A stretch of DNA of 64,000 nucleotides from Helicobacter enhydrae (GCF_001693335.1 NZ_CP016503.1:1240001-1304000); one strand, 5' to 3'; shown: positions 1 to 9,503, counted from the first letter of the stretch. Made by a program: numbers and translations. The notes: a model not told the origin generated them from the letters alone.

Positions 1-2577
1 GGTTTCTTTGAAATCTGTCACACCAAAGTCGCGATCTGAAACATTGATATGTGGGGGGATCACCTCAATATTCATCGCTTTGACTTCATCCAAATAATGT
101 GCGACAGATTCGACTTTGTTGGTTTCGCTTGTAAGCATTGCAGCCATAAATTCGTGCTGATAATAGGTTTTGAGATAGGCTGTTTGAAAAGTGATCATCG
201 CATAGGCTGCAGAGTGGGATTTGTTGAATCCATATCCTGCAAATTTGACAATAAGCTCCCAAAGCTCCTCTGCTTTTGCACGATTGAAGCCTTTTTGTTC
301 TGCACCACTTGCGAAGCTGTCTTTTAGTCGATCCATTTCTTCTTTGATTTTTTTACCCATTGCACGACGCACGAGATCGGCTCCACCGAGTGTAAATCCA
401 CCGATAGTTTGCACGATCTGCATCACTTGCTCTTGATAGACAATCACCCCATAAGTGGGCTTGAGGATAGGCTCAAGTTCGGGGAACATATAAGTGATCG
501 GTTTGCGTCCGTGTTTTCTGTCGATAAAGTCATCAAGCATACCTGATTCCATTGGTCCCGGTCGATAGAGAGCCAAAACCGCGATAATGTCTTCAAAAGT
601 TGTAGGTTTGAGGCGTTTGTTGAGATCTTGCATTCCCCCTGATTCGATTTGGAACAAACCCAAAGTATCTCCGCTTTGCATAGTTTCATAGACTTTTGGG
701 TCTTCTGTGTCGATTTGCAAGAAGTCAATCTCTTGGTTATAACGCTTTTTGATGAGTTTGAGTGCATCATCAATCACGGTGAGAGTTTTCAATCCCAAGA
801 AGTCAAATTTGATGAGATCTACAGGCTCTAGCCATTTCATAGAGTATTGCGTAACGATTGCCCCTTCAAGCCTTTCACTTGTATAGAGCGGGACTTTGTT
901 CCATAGTTCTTGCTCAGAATCAATCACAATGGCTGCTGCGTGTGTCCCTGCATTTCTTTTGAGGTTTTCAAGCTTGAGTGAAAAATCCCATACGGTTTGA
1001 GCCAAAGGGTTTTGCTCGATCATTTCTTTGATTTTTGGCTCTTTTTCATAGGCTGCTTGGAGAGTGATCCCTAAGTCGCTAGGGATCAATTTTGCCATCG
1101 TATCTGCGTCTTTGACACTCATTCCAAACACGCGTCCTGCGTCACGAAGCACCCCTCTAGCTTTTAGCTCACCAAAAGTGATCACTTGAGCGACATTGTA
1201 TTTGCCATAACGCTCTGCAACATAGTCGATGATCTCCCCCCTGCGTCTTTGGCAAAAATCCATATCAATATCAGGCATACTGACACGCTCAGGGTTGAGG
1301 AATCGCTCAAAGAGTAAATCGTATTTGAGAGGATCGATGTTGGTGATTTTGAGAGAAAAGGCGACAAGGCTTCCTGCTGCACTTCCTCTACCCGGACCCA
1401 CAGGGATACCATTGCGTTTGGCAAAATTGACAAAATCCCACACGATGAGCATATAGCCCGGGAATTGCATTTTGGTAATGATCTCAATCTCTTGCTCTAG
1501 TCGGTCTTGATAGATTTGATGTTGCTCTTGTGGGATGATTTTGAGACGCTCTTGCAATCCCTCTCGGCATTTGTATGCAAAATATTCTGCGTCATTTGTG
1601 ATGTTTGCTAGTCCTTCCTCTTTGGCATATTCTTGTGTGAAGCGAAATGTCGGAGGGGTGGCTGGAGTGGATTTGAGGATTTTTTCTCCTGTGTGTTTGT
1701 TGGTGATGTCAATGTTTTTGAGAGGCAAAACAAGGTTGCATTTGTCGGCTATTTCTTGGGTGTTTTGCACTGCTTCAGGAATATCTGCAAAAATCTCTAG
1801 CATTTCTTGAGGGGATTTGATATACATTTCTTTGACACTATGTGTGATCCCATTGTCCCCCATCGCGATTTTCATTGCGATATTTTGCGTTTGTGAATCT
1901 TGGCGTAGCAAATAATGCGAATCGTTGGTCGCAACGATTTTGATCCCTGTTTCTGAAGCAATCTGAATGATTTGTGAGTCGATGTGGTATTGATCTTTGA
2001 TGCCGTGTCGCATAATCTCAAGATAGAAATCCTCACCAAAAATATCTTGATATTCCAATGCGACTTCTTTTGCGATCTCATATCCGTTTTGATTATAAAA
2101 CCCCGCTCGTTTGGGATTGTTGAGGTGGTTGGGGTTGGTGGAGTTGAGGTGGCGATTGACTTCTCCTGCAAGACAGGCAGATGAACAAACTAATCCTTTG
2201 CTGCGTTCTCTTAGAAGCTTTTTGTTGATTCTAGGATAATAATAGAATCCGTGGATAAAGGCTTGGGAGCTAAGATAGAGGAGATTTTGATAACCCTCAT
2301 AATCTTTGGCATAGAGGCAGAGGTGGAATCGTTGTTTGCTGCTTTTGTCCCCTAGTGCGTCTTGATTGTGGATATAGGCTTCCATACCGATGATTGGTTT
2401 CACCCCCTCTTCAAGCATTGCCTGATAAAACTCAATCGCACCAAACATATTGCCGTGATCTGTGATGGCGACACTTGTCATCCCTAGCTCTCTAATGCGT
2501 TTGGCAAGAACTTTGATTTTGTTTAGCCCATCAAGAAGGGAAAATTCTGTATGAAGGTGTAAATGAGTGAATTGCAT
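1..2577 (-). CDS. dnaE: DNA polymerase III alpha subunit, C-terminus beyond the window
   Basis: Replicative polymerase subunit. The frame is open for 859 codons from an ATG at 2577, preceded by AGGAG six bases upstream, to the window edge, so roughly the last third of a protein of about 1,200 residues is missing. The N-terminus is a PHP domain (MQFTHLHLHTEFSLLDG, then ITDHGNMFG). The polymerase active-site motifs PDIDMDF and KFDFLGLKTL are present, as are GPGRGSAAGSL and LYRPGPMESGM. No frameshift was seen. It is the first gene transcribed leftwards after the TraF-like gene, with a 61-base gap. Confidence 0.97.
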   Translation of the reverse strand, partial: MQFTHLHLHTEFSLLDGLNKIKVLAKRIRELGMTSVAITDHGNMFGAIEFYQAMLEEGVKPIIGMEAYIHNQDALGDKSSKQRFHLCLYAKDYEGYQNLLYLSSQAFIHGFYYYPRINKKLLRERSKGLVCSSACLAGEVNRHLNSTNPNHLNNPKRAGFYNQNGYEIAKEVALEYQDIFGEDFYLEIMRHGIKDQYHIDSQIIQIASETGIKIVATNDSHYLLRQDSQTQNIAMKIAMGDNGITHSVKEMYIKSPQEMLEIFADIPEAVQNTQEIADKCNLVLPLKNIDITNKHTGEKILKSTPATPPTFRFTQEYAKEEGLANITNDAEYFAYKCREGLQERLKIIPQEQHQIYQDRLEQEIEIITKMQFPGYMLIVWDFVNFAKRNGIPVGPGRGSAAGSLVAFSLKITNIDPLKYDLLFERFLNPERVSMPDIDMDFCQRRRGEIIDYVAERYGKYNVAQVITFGELKARGVLRDAGRVFGMSVKDADTMAKLIPSDLGITLQAAYEKEPKIKEMIEQNPLAQTVWDFSLKLENLKRNAGTHAAAIVIDSEQELWNKVPLYTSERLEGAIVTQYSMKWLEPVDLIKFDFLGLKTLTVIDDALKLIKKRYNQEIDFLQIDTEDPKVYETMQSGDTLGLFQIESGGMQDLNKRLKPTTFEDIIAVLALYRPGPMESGMLDDFIDRKHGRKPITYMFPELEPILKPTYGVIVYQEQVMQIVQTIGGFTLGGADLVRRAMGKKIKEEMDRLKDSFASGAEQKGFNRAKAEELWELIVKFAGYGFNKSHSAAYAMITFQTAYLKTYYQHEFMAAMLTSETNKVESVAHYLDEVKAMNIEVIPPHINVSDRDFGVTDFKET

Positions 2578-2638
2578 TTGAGACTCCTAAAGCTGGAAAA
2601 TAGAGGGGAGTGTGGCAAAGGGCAAAAGCCCTGCTGGA

Positions 2639-3778
2639 TCAAAATGAAAATCCAAGTCCTAACTGCAATGCAAGATAGTCAGGAAGCTGGATACCATTGT
2701 AAGGGTTTGTTTTGGTTCCAAACTGCACACCAAAATCCAAGAATGCCAAGCCAAGACCTGCACTGATGATGATGTCATCTGTGTGCTTCAGGTCTGTCGC
2801 CAAACCTGCACGCAATGCAACAAAAGCCAAATCAACACTAGTTCCAAAAGAAACCATTTGAGTTTCAAAGGTTTGATTGAAGTTTTTGTTGGCAGTGATG
2901 TCAGCATCAAGTGCCAATGTGACAATAGGGAAGTTGAGTGCCAAACCTGCACGCACTTGTGGATCAATCTTGTAAGTTTTGCCCAAAATCGCAAATTCTG
3001 GAGCATTGAGATATTTGCCTACAACGCCGATTGACAATAAATCAACAGGAGTATAAACCAAACCTGCATCGACACCAAAATTGCTACTTGAATGTTGTGT
3101 ATTGGCGTTTTTGAACAATACATTTAAACTATCTTGAGCACTTGCGTTGGGATTGAGTGCTGTTTTTATGTCAATGGCGGTGAGGTTGAGGTATTTGCCT
3201 GCCACACCTAGACTAATATCACCAATGGCTGTATCAAATTGATAGGAATAACCCAATGGCACTTCCAAAAGTGCATAAGAGGATACATTGATACTGCCCT
3301 GCGTTAGACCTTGACTATGCAGATCGTCTGTTTTTAAATCAACTTTGGAATACCCTTCAAAATTGGTGAAGGCACCAACAGAGAGGGAGCCAAACAAATC
3401 AGGGAGTTGCAAGACCAAGCCATTTTGATTGTTGATCTTGAGAGAATTGTCTGTTAGTTTGGCTTTTAAATTTTCAACCAACGCTGGATTTTTTCCGTTG
3501 AGTTGAGTAAGATCTTGTTGGCTCATCTTTAACAAAGGATCTGTCAAGATCTGGCGGACATTGTGGTTTTTGGTTTGCACACCGACAAATGCTCCAAATT
3601 TTAATCCGCTATCAACGCTCATTAGAGCAGGATTGTAATACAAGCCCCAAGGTGATTTGCTGACTGCAACACCTGTGCCTGCCATACCAAAAGCTTGGCT
3701 CCCCATTGTTCCAAACTCAAGGGCGTGGAGTGAGGAGAAACCCAAAAGGGACGCTAATACTAAACTAACTTTTTTCAT
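2639..3778 (-). CDS. TraF-like outer-membrane beta-barrel protein
   Basis: A predicted secreted protein of 379 residues. It starts with a signal peptide (MKKVSLVLASLLGFSSLHA) and continues as EFGTMGSQAFGMAGTGVAV and SPWGLYYNPALMS, the N-terminal pattern of the TraF_2/FadL-like outer-membrane family. The chain is rich in alternating polar and apolar strands and ends in GLGFSF, with the terminal Phe usual for barrel proteins. The start at 3778 is chosen because GGAGGA lies just upstream and the signal peptide begins there. Families like this are often annotated 'conjugal transfer protein TraF', but nothing around it suggests conjugation. Function is unknown; transport of a hydrophobic compound is one possibility. 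Confidence 0.8.
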   Translation of the reverse strand: MKKVSLVLASLLGFSSLHALEFGTMGSQAFGMAGTGVAVSKSPWGLYYNPALMSVDSGLKFGAFVGVQTKNHNVRQILTDPLLKMSQQDLTQLNGKNPALVENLKAKLTDNSLKINNQNGLVLQLPDLFGSLSVGAFTNFEGYSKVDLKTDDLHSQGLTQGSINVSSYALLEVPLGYSYQFDTAIGDISLGVAGKYLNLTAIDIKTALNPNASAQDSLNVLFKNANTQHSSSNFGVDAGLVYTPVDLLSIGVVGKYLNAPEFAILGKTYKIDPQVRAGLALNFPIVTLALDADITANKNFNQTFETQMVSFGTSVDLAFVALRAGLATDLKHTDDIIISAGLGLAFLDFGVQFGTKTNPYNGIQLPDYLALQLGLGFSF

Positions 3779-3841
3779 ACTATTCCTCCTTAAAAAAATT
3801 TTTGTATTGTAGCTCAAAGACACACAAAAAATCCTAAATTT

Positions 3842-5056
3842 TTAGACTTGATTGGTTTGCATTGATTCTTGTGTGCCAAATTGGTATCTCGTGGGCAGAA
3901 TCTGCAGGTTTGTGCCTTTTGGAACAAAGGAAACAGATTCGTCAAATATCGCTATAGCATTGCATTTGAGCAGTGGCAAAATGTCACCAGAGCCATAGCG
4001 TCCGTTTTGATACACTTCAAAATATCGACCATCAAACATTCCAAATACCATATTACTGCGTTTGGATTTGAGCGTGAGATCTTGTGTGATTTCTGCTTGA
4101 ATGGTTTGTGGCACATAGTGTTTGGCGTTGCTAAGTTTTTGCAATGCAGGAATCCCCAATGTGAGTAGATTGCAGATTCCACTCAAAGGATTGCCGGGAA
4201 GTGAAAAAATCAAAGTAGAGTGAAGTCTAGCAAGAAGCATTGGACGCCCGGGCTTTAGTCGTATGCCGTGAAACAAGATTTCAGCACCAGAGAGTTTGAG
4301 TGCTTCTTCAAAATAATCAGCTTCGCCCACACTCGCCCCTCCGCTTGTCAAAACAATATCAAATGCCCTAAAGTCATCGATAGCTTGAAGTAGAGAGGTT
4401 TTGCAATCAGGCAAAATGCCTTGATAGCTAGAATGAAAATCAAATGAGGAGAGGATAGAGTGGTAGGCTGTCGCATTGATGTTGTAGATTTGATGATCTT
4501 GGGCTTCCTCCCAAGGCTCTTTGAGTTCATTGCCACTTGCATAGATTGCGATTTTTGGCTTTTGGTATGTGTTGATTGTGTGCAGTCCCTCAGAGGCAAG
4601 TAGGCTTAGTTCGGGGTAGGCAAGTCTAGTCCCGCGTGCAAGGATTGGGTCGTTTTGGCGGTATTCCTGTCCTTGAAATTTGATGTGTTGCTTTGGGGTG
4701 ATGGGGTGTGTGGGGGTGATGGTGTTGTCTTGCAAATGAGCGTTTTCAAATGGAATGATGGCAAGTGTATTGCTAGGGATCATCGCTCCTGTCATAATTT
4801 TGCAACATTCTCCTTGTTTCAAGATGTGCTGATGTGCCTCTCCAGCATAGATAGTGTGTGTGATTGTATAAGAATCAGCGATTTCACTCACAGCATAGCC
4901 ATCCATTGCAGAATTGCTAAAAACAGGGAAATCGCGTTTGGCAAAAATATCTTGTGCTAGGATTGAGCCTTGAGCTTGGAAAATGTTTTGGCTTTGGGTC
5001 TTGAGATCTAGCGTGAGTGAAAATAGGACTTCATAAGCTTCTTGTAGCGTTATCAT
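3842..5056 (-). CDS. moeA: Molybdopterin molybdenumtransferase MoeA
   Basis: Inserts molybdate into adenylated molybdopterin to make molybdenum cofactor in the cytoplasm. The 404-residue length is normal for the family. Motifs seen: SNSAMDGYAV (residues 47–56), KIMTGAMIP, LTSGGASVGEADYF and SLPGNPLSG. The ATG at 5056 directly follows the stop of the upstream gene (TAAATG) and GGAGG sits in that gene's end, so the two are translationally coupled. Being last in an operon with selA and selB suggests co-production of Mo cofactor and selenocysteine, as needed for a Sec-type formate dehydrogenase; this link is inference. Confidence 0.95.
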   Translation of the reverse strand: MITLQEAYEVLFSLTLDLKTQSQNIFQAQGSILAQDIFAKRDFPVFSNSAMDGYAVSEIADSYTITHTIYAGEAHQHILKQGECCKIMTGAMIPSNTLAIIPFENAHLQDNTITPTHPITPKQHIKFQGQEYRQNDPILARGTRLAYPELSLLASEGLHTINTYQKPKIAIYASGNELKEPWEEAQDHQIYNINATAYHSILSSFDFHSSYQGILPDCKTSLLQAIDDFRAFDIVLTSGGASVGEADYFEEALKLSGAEILFHGIRLKPGRPMLLARLHSTLIFSLPGNPLSGICNLLTLGIPALQKLSNAKHYVPQTIQAEITQDLTLKSKRSNMVFGMFDGRYFEVYQNGRYGSGDILPLLKCNAIAIFDESVSFVPKGTNLQILPTRYQFGTQESMQTNQV

Positions 5057-6079
5057 TTAAACCTCCAATATTCTGATTTGTGTGTAAGCCTCTGCAAGTT
5101 TTTGAATCGATTCTAAATGCAAGTGTTCAAAACTTAGGCTCAAGAGTTCGCGTGATTGTGTCTGGGTGTAGCCCATTTCTTGCAAAACAAAAGAGGGTTG
5201 AGAAAACCCAAAGAGACATTGCTGTCCGTTGATTGCAGAGATGTGTTCTAAAAATAGACTTTGGATGAGGGTGCGTGCTTTGATATTGGGCAGACGCAAG
5301 GGGAGAGAGTTGGTGAAGCAAGAATGGAGTGGTGCAAAAAGCCCCACTTCTGTGAGGAGCTGTTGCAAGAACAGAAAGCATTCTGCGTTTTGGTTTGGTG
5401 GCGGTGTCTGAGAGAGGATTTTGGCATAAAGTGCAGAATAAAAGCCTTGCGTGTAGCGTGTGGGTGGAAAGAGGGAGGTGTGTTTGTTGTGGCTTAGGAA
5501 TACGCCATTGCCCCTAAGGAAACCAAGATTTTCTGCATTGCACAAAAAGATCGTGTGTGCATCAAGCTTGAGTGCCTGATAGGATTCAAAGACTAGATAT
5601 TCGCTGATGTCAATGATGAAAAGTGCGTTGGGATTGCTCTGCAAAACTTCTGCTTTGAGCTGTTGGATAGGGTTGAGCGTGAGCAAATCTTGATTGATGA
5701 GTGGCAAAATAAACACATCGCAATCTGTGGGGAGTGCCTCGATGATGCCTTGTTGTTGAGATGGAATGATTGGGGTGATCGGAAAGAATTGTTTGAAATT
5801 TTGGTAGGCATAGTAGGCTTGTTGGTGGTTGCTGATTGCAAAAGCGATGTTGAGATTTTGGGCTTTTAGGGCAAACAAAAGCTCTAGAAAATCTCCACTC
5901 CCAAAGCCAAAATTCCCTCCACTATCGCCTCCAAATAGATTGCTAAGACGCGATAAGCACTCTTGCTCCTCTTTGAATAGGTTTTGTTGGATAGGGGGGA
6001 GGTTGCAAGTCTGCCTCTGTAGCAAAAACGCATTGAGTTCTGTAGAGATTGGGGGATTTTGCAAAAAATCGAGTTTCAT
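5057..6079 (-). CDS. Degenerate class V aminotransferase / NifS-like protein lacking the PLP lysine
   Basis: A 340-residue protein with the outline of a cysteine desulfurase fold. FGFGSGDFLELLFAL corresponds to the family's T-S-G-A-T-E region, and FIIDISEYL carries the Asp that normally contacts the PLP ring (D157). Where the family has S-x-H-K-x-x-G with the Schiff-base lysine, this protein has NAENLGFLRGNGVF (residues 181–194), so the His–Lys pair is Glu–Asn (E183, N184). No catalytic Cys loop is evident. It overlaps the selB stop by four bases (ATGA) and is followed directly by moeA. It is probably not a PLP enzyme; a binding or scaffold role in selenium or sulfur delivery is only a guess. 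Family assignment is moderate. Confidence 0.7.
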   Translation of the reverse strand: MKLDFLQNPPISTELNAFLLQRQTCNLPPIQQNLFKEEQECLSRLSNLFGGDSGGNFGFGSGDFLELLFALKAQNLNIAFAISNHQQAYYAYQNFKQFFPITPIIPSQQQGIIEALPTDCDVFILPLINQDLLTLNPIQQLKAEVLQSNPNALFIIDISEYLVFESYQALKLDAHTIFLCNAENLGFLRGNGVFLSHNKHTSLFPPTRYTQGFYSALYAKILSQTPPPNQNAECFLFLQQLLTEVGLFAPLHSCFTNSLPLRLPNIKARTLIQSLFLEHISAINGQQCLFGFSQPSFVLQEMGYTQTQSRELLSLSFEHLHLESIQKLAEAYTQIRILEV

Positions 6080-7920
6080 TGTTGGAACCTTTTGTTGTGT
6101 TTGAAGACGCGTTTGGTGTCGAGCTTGATAATATCCTCAAAAGAATCTAGATAATCAAGATAGGTGATGAGGTATTTGCGTGAGAGTGGGAGAATGGTTT
6201 TGAAAAGGTTGAGATCTATGTAGCCATGCTGCTCAATCACTTGACGCATTAGTTTGAGGATCTCATTGAGCTGTTGGGCTGTGATAAATAGGTTGTGCTC
6301 CAAACGCACGACTTTTTGAGAAGCACAGAGTTTTTTGAGGGCTTGATCTCCACTTTTGCGATCTAGATCGAGGGATTGATAAAGATTGTATGGAGCGATA
6401 GGAGAAAATCCTTGTTTTTGGAGTGATTCAAAAATGCGATCACAGATGAAGTCTTGGGGGTTTTTGATGTGGTTGTTTGGATTGGTATAGAGTCCATTGG
6501 AGAAAACGATCTTTTTTTCTTTTTGTAATGTGTCAAGAATGTGTTGGATAAAAGGCTGACTTGCCCAATGGTATTTGATTTTGAGACTTGCTGAAGAGAG
6601 GAGTGCGTTGGGGTTTTTGGCAAAAGTTTGCAGGATCAGATGTTTGAGGTGTTGCAAACTTTGATCTGAATACAGCACGAGGTTTTGAGAATCTACAAAA
6701 AGATCAGGGATGGTTTTTGCGATATTGAGGGCTTGATCGTGGTTGAGGGCGAAGCGTTGCGTGCTACTAATGAGCCCAAATCCTTTGAGATGAATCTGAG
6801 CCAACAAAGCAAAGGCTTGAGAAAAGTTTTCTTGCCATAGGTGAGAGAGGAGGAGGGCTTTTTGGGATTTTTTGATGGGATCTATGATGGGGGAGAGTAT
6901 CTCGCCTCCATAGATTGTGTTTTGATGATCGCGTAAAACAAAGGATTCTTTGAAAATGGCAAAAATTTTATCTTGAGTTTTGAGTGTCGCCAAAAAGACT
7001 TTGCTGTCTAGTTGAGCTAGAGGGGTGATTTGCACGCTTGTGCGTTTTGCACCAATGTGAAACATCGCTTCTTTGGGGAGTTGGTCGGCACCATAAATGA
7101 CTACATCGAGTTGATCAAAGCCACGCAAGAATCCTTTTGGGGCGATCAGAAATCCCCGTTTGAGGTCTTTGGAATGGATACCGCTGAGATTGAGTGCAAC
7201 GCGATTTGAGCGTGTCGCCGAGGTTTGAAATGAGGAGTGGATTTTGATTTCTTTGACTTGCACTTCTTTGTTGAGATCATAAACTATGAGCTTATCACCT
7301 TTTTTGACTGCACCACTCAATGATGTCCCGCTCACAATGCAACCAGCACCACGCAAAGAAAACGCACGATCAATGTAATACCTAAAAAATCCAATATCTT
7401 TTTTGTGAGGTTTTTCTGTGAGGTTGAGATAATCCAAAATCGGAGGCAAGTGATCTTGGGCTTGTAAGATTGTAAAAGGAAAAATCCGATCAAGTTGTAT
7501 TTGCAGGGGTTGGAAAAGTTTGTGAATCTCTTGTGCCAAAAGTTCGAGTTTGTGGGGGGTTGCTTTGTCGGATTTGGAAAGGATACAAAAACAGCGTGGG
7601 ATTTTGAGAAAATTTGCAATCTGCAAATGCTCAAGGGTTTGGGGCATAATCCCATCATCACATGCAATGATTAGGCATAGCAAATCCACGCCAAATGCAC
7701 CAGCGATCATATTTTTGACAAGCTTTTCATGTCCTGGCACATCGATAAAAGAGACATTGCGTTTTGGGAGTTTGAGATCAGAAAAACTAAGATCAAGAGT
7801 CATTCCTCTTGTTTTTTCCTCGTGGTTTTGATCTCCATCAAATCCATTGAGAGACTTGATAAAAGAAGTTTTCCCATGATCAATATGCCCACCGACTGCG
7901 ATAAGAAGATGCTTAGACAT
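6076..7920 (-). CDS. selB: Selenocysteine-specific elongation factor SelB
   Basis: GTPase that brings Sec-tRNA to UGA codons followed by a SECIS hairpin. Length is 614 residues. G1 is GHIDHGKT (residues 11–18), G3 is DVPGHEK, and G4 is SKSD. The EF-Tu-like beta-barrel domains follow, and the C-terminal third has the winged-helix type sequence that binds SECIS in this family. The ATG at 7920 is preceded by AAGGTG and overlaps the selA stop by 8 bases; a TTG one codon earlier is less likely. Its in-window substrate is selD mRNA. Confidence 0.96.
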   Translation of the reverse strand: MSKHLLIAVGGHIDHGKTSFIKSLNGFDGDQNHEEKTRGMTLDLSFSDLKLPKRNVSFIDVPGHEKLVKNMIAGAFGVDLLCLIIACDDGIMPQTLEHLQIANFLKIPRCFCILSKSDKATPHKLELLAQEIHKLFQPLQIQLDRIFPFTILQAQDHLPPILDYLNLTEKPHKKDIGFFRYYIDRAFSLRGAGCIVSGTSLSGAVKKGDKLIVYDLNKEVQVKEIKIHSSFQTSATRSNRVALNLSGIHSKDLKRGFLIAPKGFLRGFDQLDVVIYGADQLPKEAMFHIGAKRTSVQITPLAQLDSKVFLATLKTQDKIFAIFKESFVLRDHQNTIYGGEILSPIIDPIKKSQKALLLSHLWQENFSQAFALLAQIHLKGFGLISSTQRFALNHDQALNIAKTIPDLFVDSQNLVLYSDQSLQHLKHLILQTFAKNPNALLSSASLKIKYHWASQPFIQHILDTLQKEKKIVFSNGLYTNPNNHIKNPQDFICDRIFESLQKQGFSPIAPYNLYQSLDLDRKSGDQALKKLCASQKVVRLEHNLFITAQQLNEILKLMRQVIEQHGYIDLNLFKTILPLSRKYLITYLDYLDSFEDIIKLDTKRVFKHNKRFQQ

Positions 7921-9262
7921 CAAGCACCTTTTTCAAAATATCTGCAATCTTGGCAAAATCTTTTTCAAAGATACAACGCACATCTAGGCAGATTTTGTCA
8001 TTGGAGATTCTTGTGATGATGCCTTGAAGGCGGATTTTTTGCTCAAGGGTGGAGGTTTTGTATTTGGGGCTAGAGAGCGTGATCCCATAAGAGGGGAATA
8101 GGCTTTGTGGCAAACTGCCTCCACCTGCCAAAGAATCAAGTCGCTCCACTTGTATATCGAGGTTTGGAATGGGTGCCAAAAGATTGGCTAGTTTGAGAGC
8201 TTTTTGTTCTAGGGTTGAGAGGGGGGTGTTGAGCATCGCAAGTGTGGGGATTTGCTCTAGGTTTTCGTTGAGGTAGGAGCGTAATGTCGCCTCTAGTGCA
8301 AGAATGGTAAATTTATCAACGCGTAAAGCACGCAGGAGGTGATTTTTTTTGAGTTGGTCGATCAGATGTTTTTTGCCGACTATGATTCCTGCTTGAGGTC
8401 CCCCAAAGAGCTTATCTCCGCTAAAGCTCACAAGAGAGGGGGCTTTGGCACAAATTTCAAAAATGCTCGGCTCTTCTTTTGTCTCCAAGCCTTGCATATA
8501 GCCACTTCCCAAATCATAATAATCGATGAGGTTGTGTTGTTGTGCCAATTGGGTGAGGGATTCAAAACTCACGCTTGAGCAAAATCCTATTTGCTTGAAA
8601 TTGGATTGATGTGCTTTGAGTAGAAGGCTTGTGCGTTCTGTGATGGCTTCTTGATAATCGCTCAAGTGTGTTTTGTTGGTTGTGCCAACTTCGATCAAGT
8701 GGCTTCCTGAGAGTTTCATCACCTCATTGATACGAAAAGAACCCCCGATCTCTACAAGCTCACCGCGGGAGATGATCACTTCTTTGTCTTTGCCAAAGGT
8801 GTTGAGTATGAGGAGAACTGCACTTGCATTGTTATTGACGACAAGCACATCTTCGCAATGCAAAAGCGTTTGGAGCAAATGTGTGATATGGGTGTAGCGT
8901 TCGCTACGCTTGCCTGTGTTGATGTCGTATTCCAAATTGTTGTAGCTTGAAAGCAAGGGCATTATTTCCTCAAGGATTTTTGGGTGCAAAAGACTGCGTC
9001 CAAGATTTGTTTGCAACACAACTCCTGTGGCATTGATAAGAGGCATAATCGTAGAGTGCGTTTGTCGGTGATATTGGGCTGTGATGGAGGATTTGAGTTG
9101 GTCAATATCTAGTGCTTGGATTTGGTGCGACAAAATCTCCTCTCTTAGTTTTTGGATTTGGGTTTGGATGATAGGTTTTAGGATTTTGTGTTTCATCATT
9201 GAAAAATCAGAATCTTTGAGTAAAGCATCGATTTTTGGCAAATGTTTCAAGAGATCTTGCAC
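7913..9262 (-). CDS. selA: L-seryl-tRNA(Sec) selenium transferase SelA
   Basis: Converts Ser-tRNA(Sec) to Sec-tRNA(Sec) using selenophosphate and PLP. Length is 449 residues, close to the family norm. NATGVVLQTNLGRSLL (residues 77–92) is a SelA signature and SFSGDKLFGGPQ holds the PLP lysine K284. The start codon is GTG at 9262 with GAGGA about eight bases upstream. It is divergent from the tRNA-Sec gene, which starts 86 bases away, so the charging enzyme and its tRNA share an intergenic control region. Confidence 0.96.
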   Translation of the reverse strand: MQDLLKHLPKIDALLKDSDFSMMKHKILKPIIQTQIQKLREEILSHQIQALDIDQLKSSITAQYHRQTHSTIMPLINATGVVLQTNLGRSLLHPKILEEIMPLLSSYNNLEYDINTGKRSERYTHITHLLQTLLHCEDVLVVNNNASAVLLILNTFGKDKEVIISRGELVEIGGSFRINEVMKLSGSHLIEVGTTNKTHLSDYQEAITERTSLLLKAHQSNFKQIGFCSSVSFESLTQLAQQHNLIDYYDLGSGYMQGLETKEEPSIFEICAKAPSLVSFSGDKLFGGPQAGIIVGKKHLIDQLKKNHLLRALRVDKFTILALEATLRSYLNENLEQIPTLAMLNTPLSTLEQKALKLANLLAPIPNLDIQVERLDSLAGGGSLPQSLFPSYGITLSSPKYKTSTLEQKIRLQGIITRISNDKICLDVRCIFEKDFAKIADILKKVLDV

Positions 9263-9297
9263 GACAAAAGTTCCTCATAAATTGATAGATAATTTTA

Positions 9298-9303
9298 TAT
9301 AAT
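9298..9303 (+). promoter_or_regulatory. -10 element for tRNA-Sec
   Basis: A perfect TATAAT lies about 45 bases before the tRNA-Sec gene in an AT-rich context, as usual for Helicobacter housekeeping promoters, which often lack a clear -35. Transcription would begin near 9310. Confidence 0.6.
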
Positions 9304-9347
9304 TCTATCTCAAACATTGTAAAAACTCATTGGATGATTGCGTTTCG

Positions 9348-9446
9348 TGGAGGGTAAGCGATTCTGGTGTTCGCCTTGGGCTTCAAACCCATAGAGTGGT
9401 TAGGTGTCTAATTGCTGGAGAGTTCGATTCTCTCACCTTCTCGCCA
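9348..9446 (+). tRNA. selC: tRNA-Sec (anticodon TCA)
   Basis: The anticodon loop CTTCAAA gives TCA. There is a long variable arm (about 25 bases, containing GTTAG/CTAAT), a 5-bp T stem GAGAG/CTCTC around TTCGATT, an 8-base acceptor 3' strand ACCTTCTC, discriminator G and an encoded CCA. The D stem is GCGA/TCGC. Acceptor pairing is TGGAGGGT against ACCTTCTC, which leaves an apparent T·C mismatch at the first pair, so the exact 5' end may be off by a base or two. The neighbouring selA and selB support the call. Confidence 0.92.
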
Positions 9447-9462
9447 TTTATTGATGAAACTC

Positions 9463-9491
9463 TTGACTTTGTTTTTTAATTACACTATAAT
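9463..9491 (+). promoter_or_regulatory. Promoter for tRNA-Gln / tRNA-fMet
   Basis: TTGACT at 9463–9468 and TATAAT at 9486–9491 are 17 bases apart, an almost ideal sigma-70 type promoter. Transcription would start near 9498, just before tRNA-Gln. Confidence 0.75.
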
Positions 9492-9503
9492 CGCAGTTTT
9501 TGT

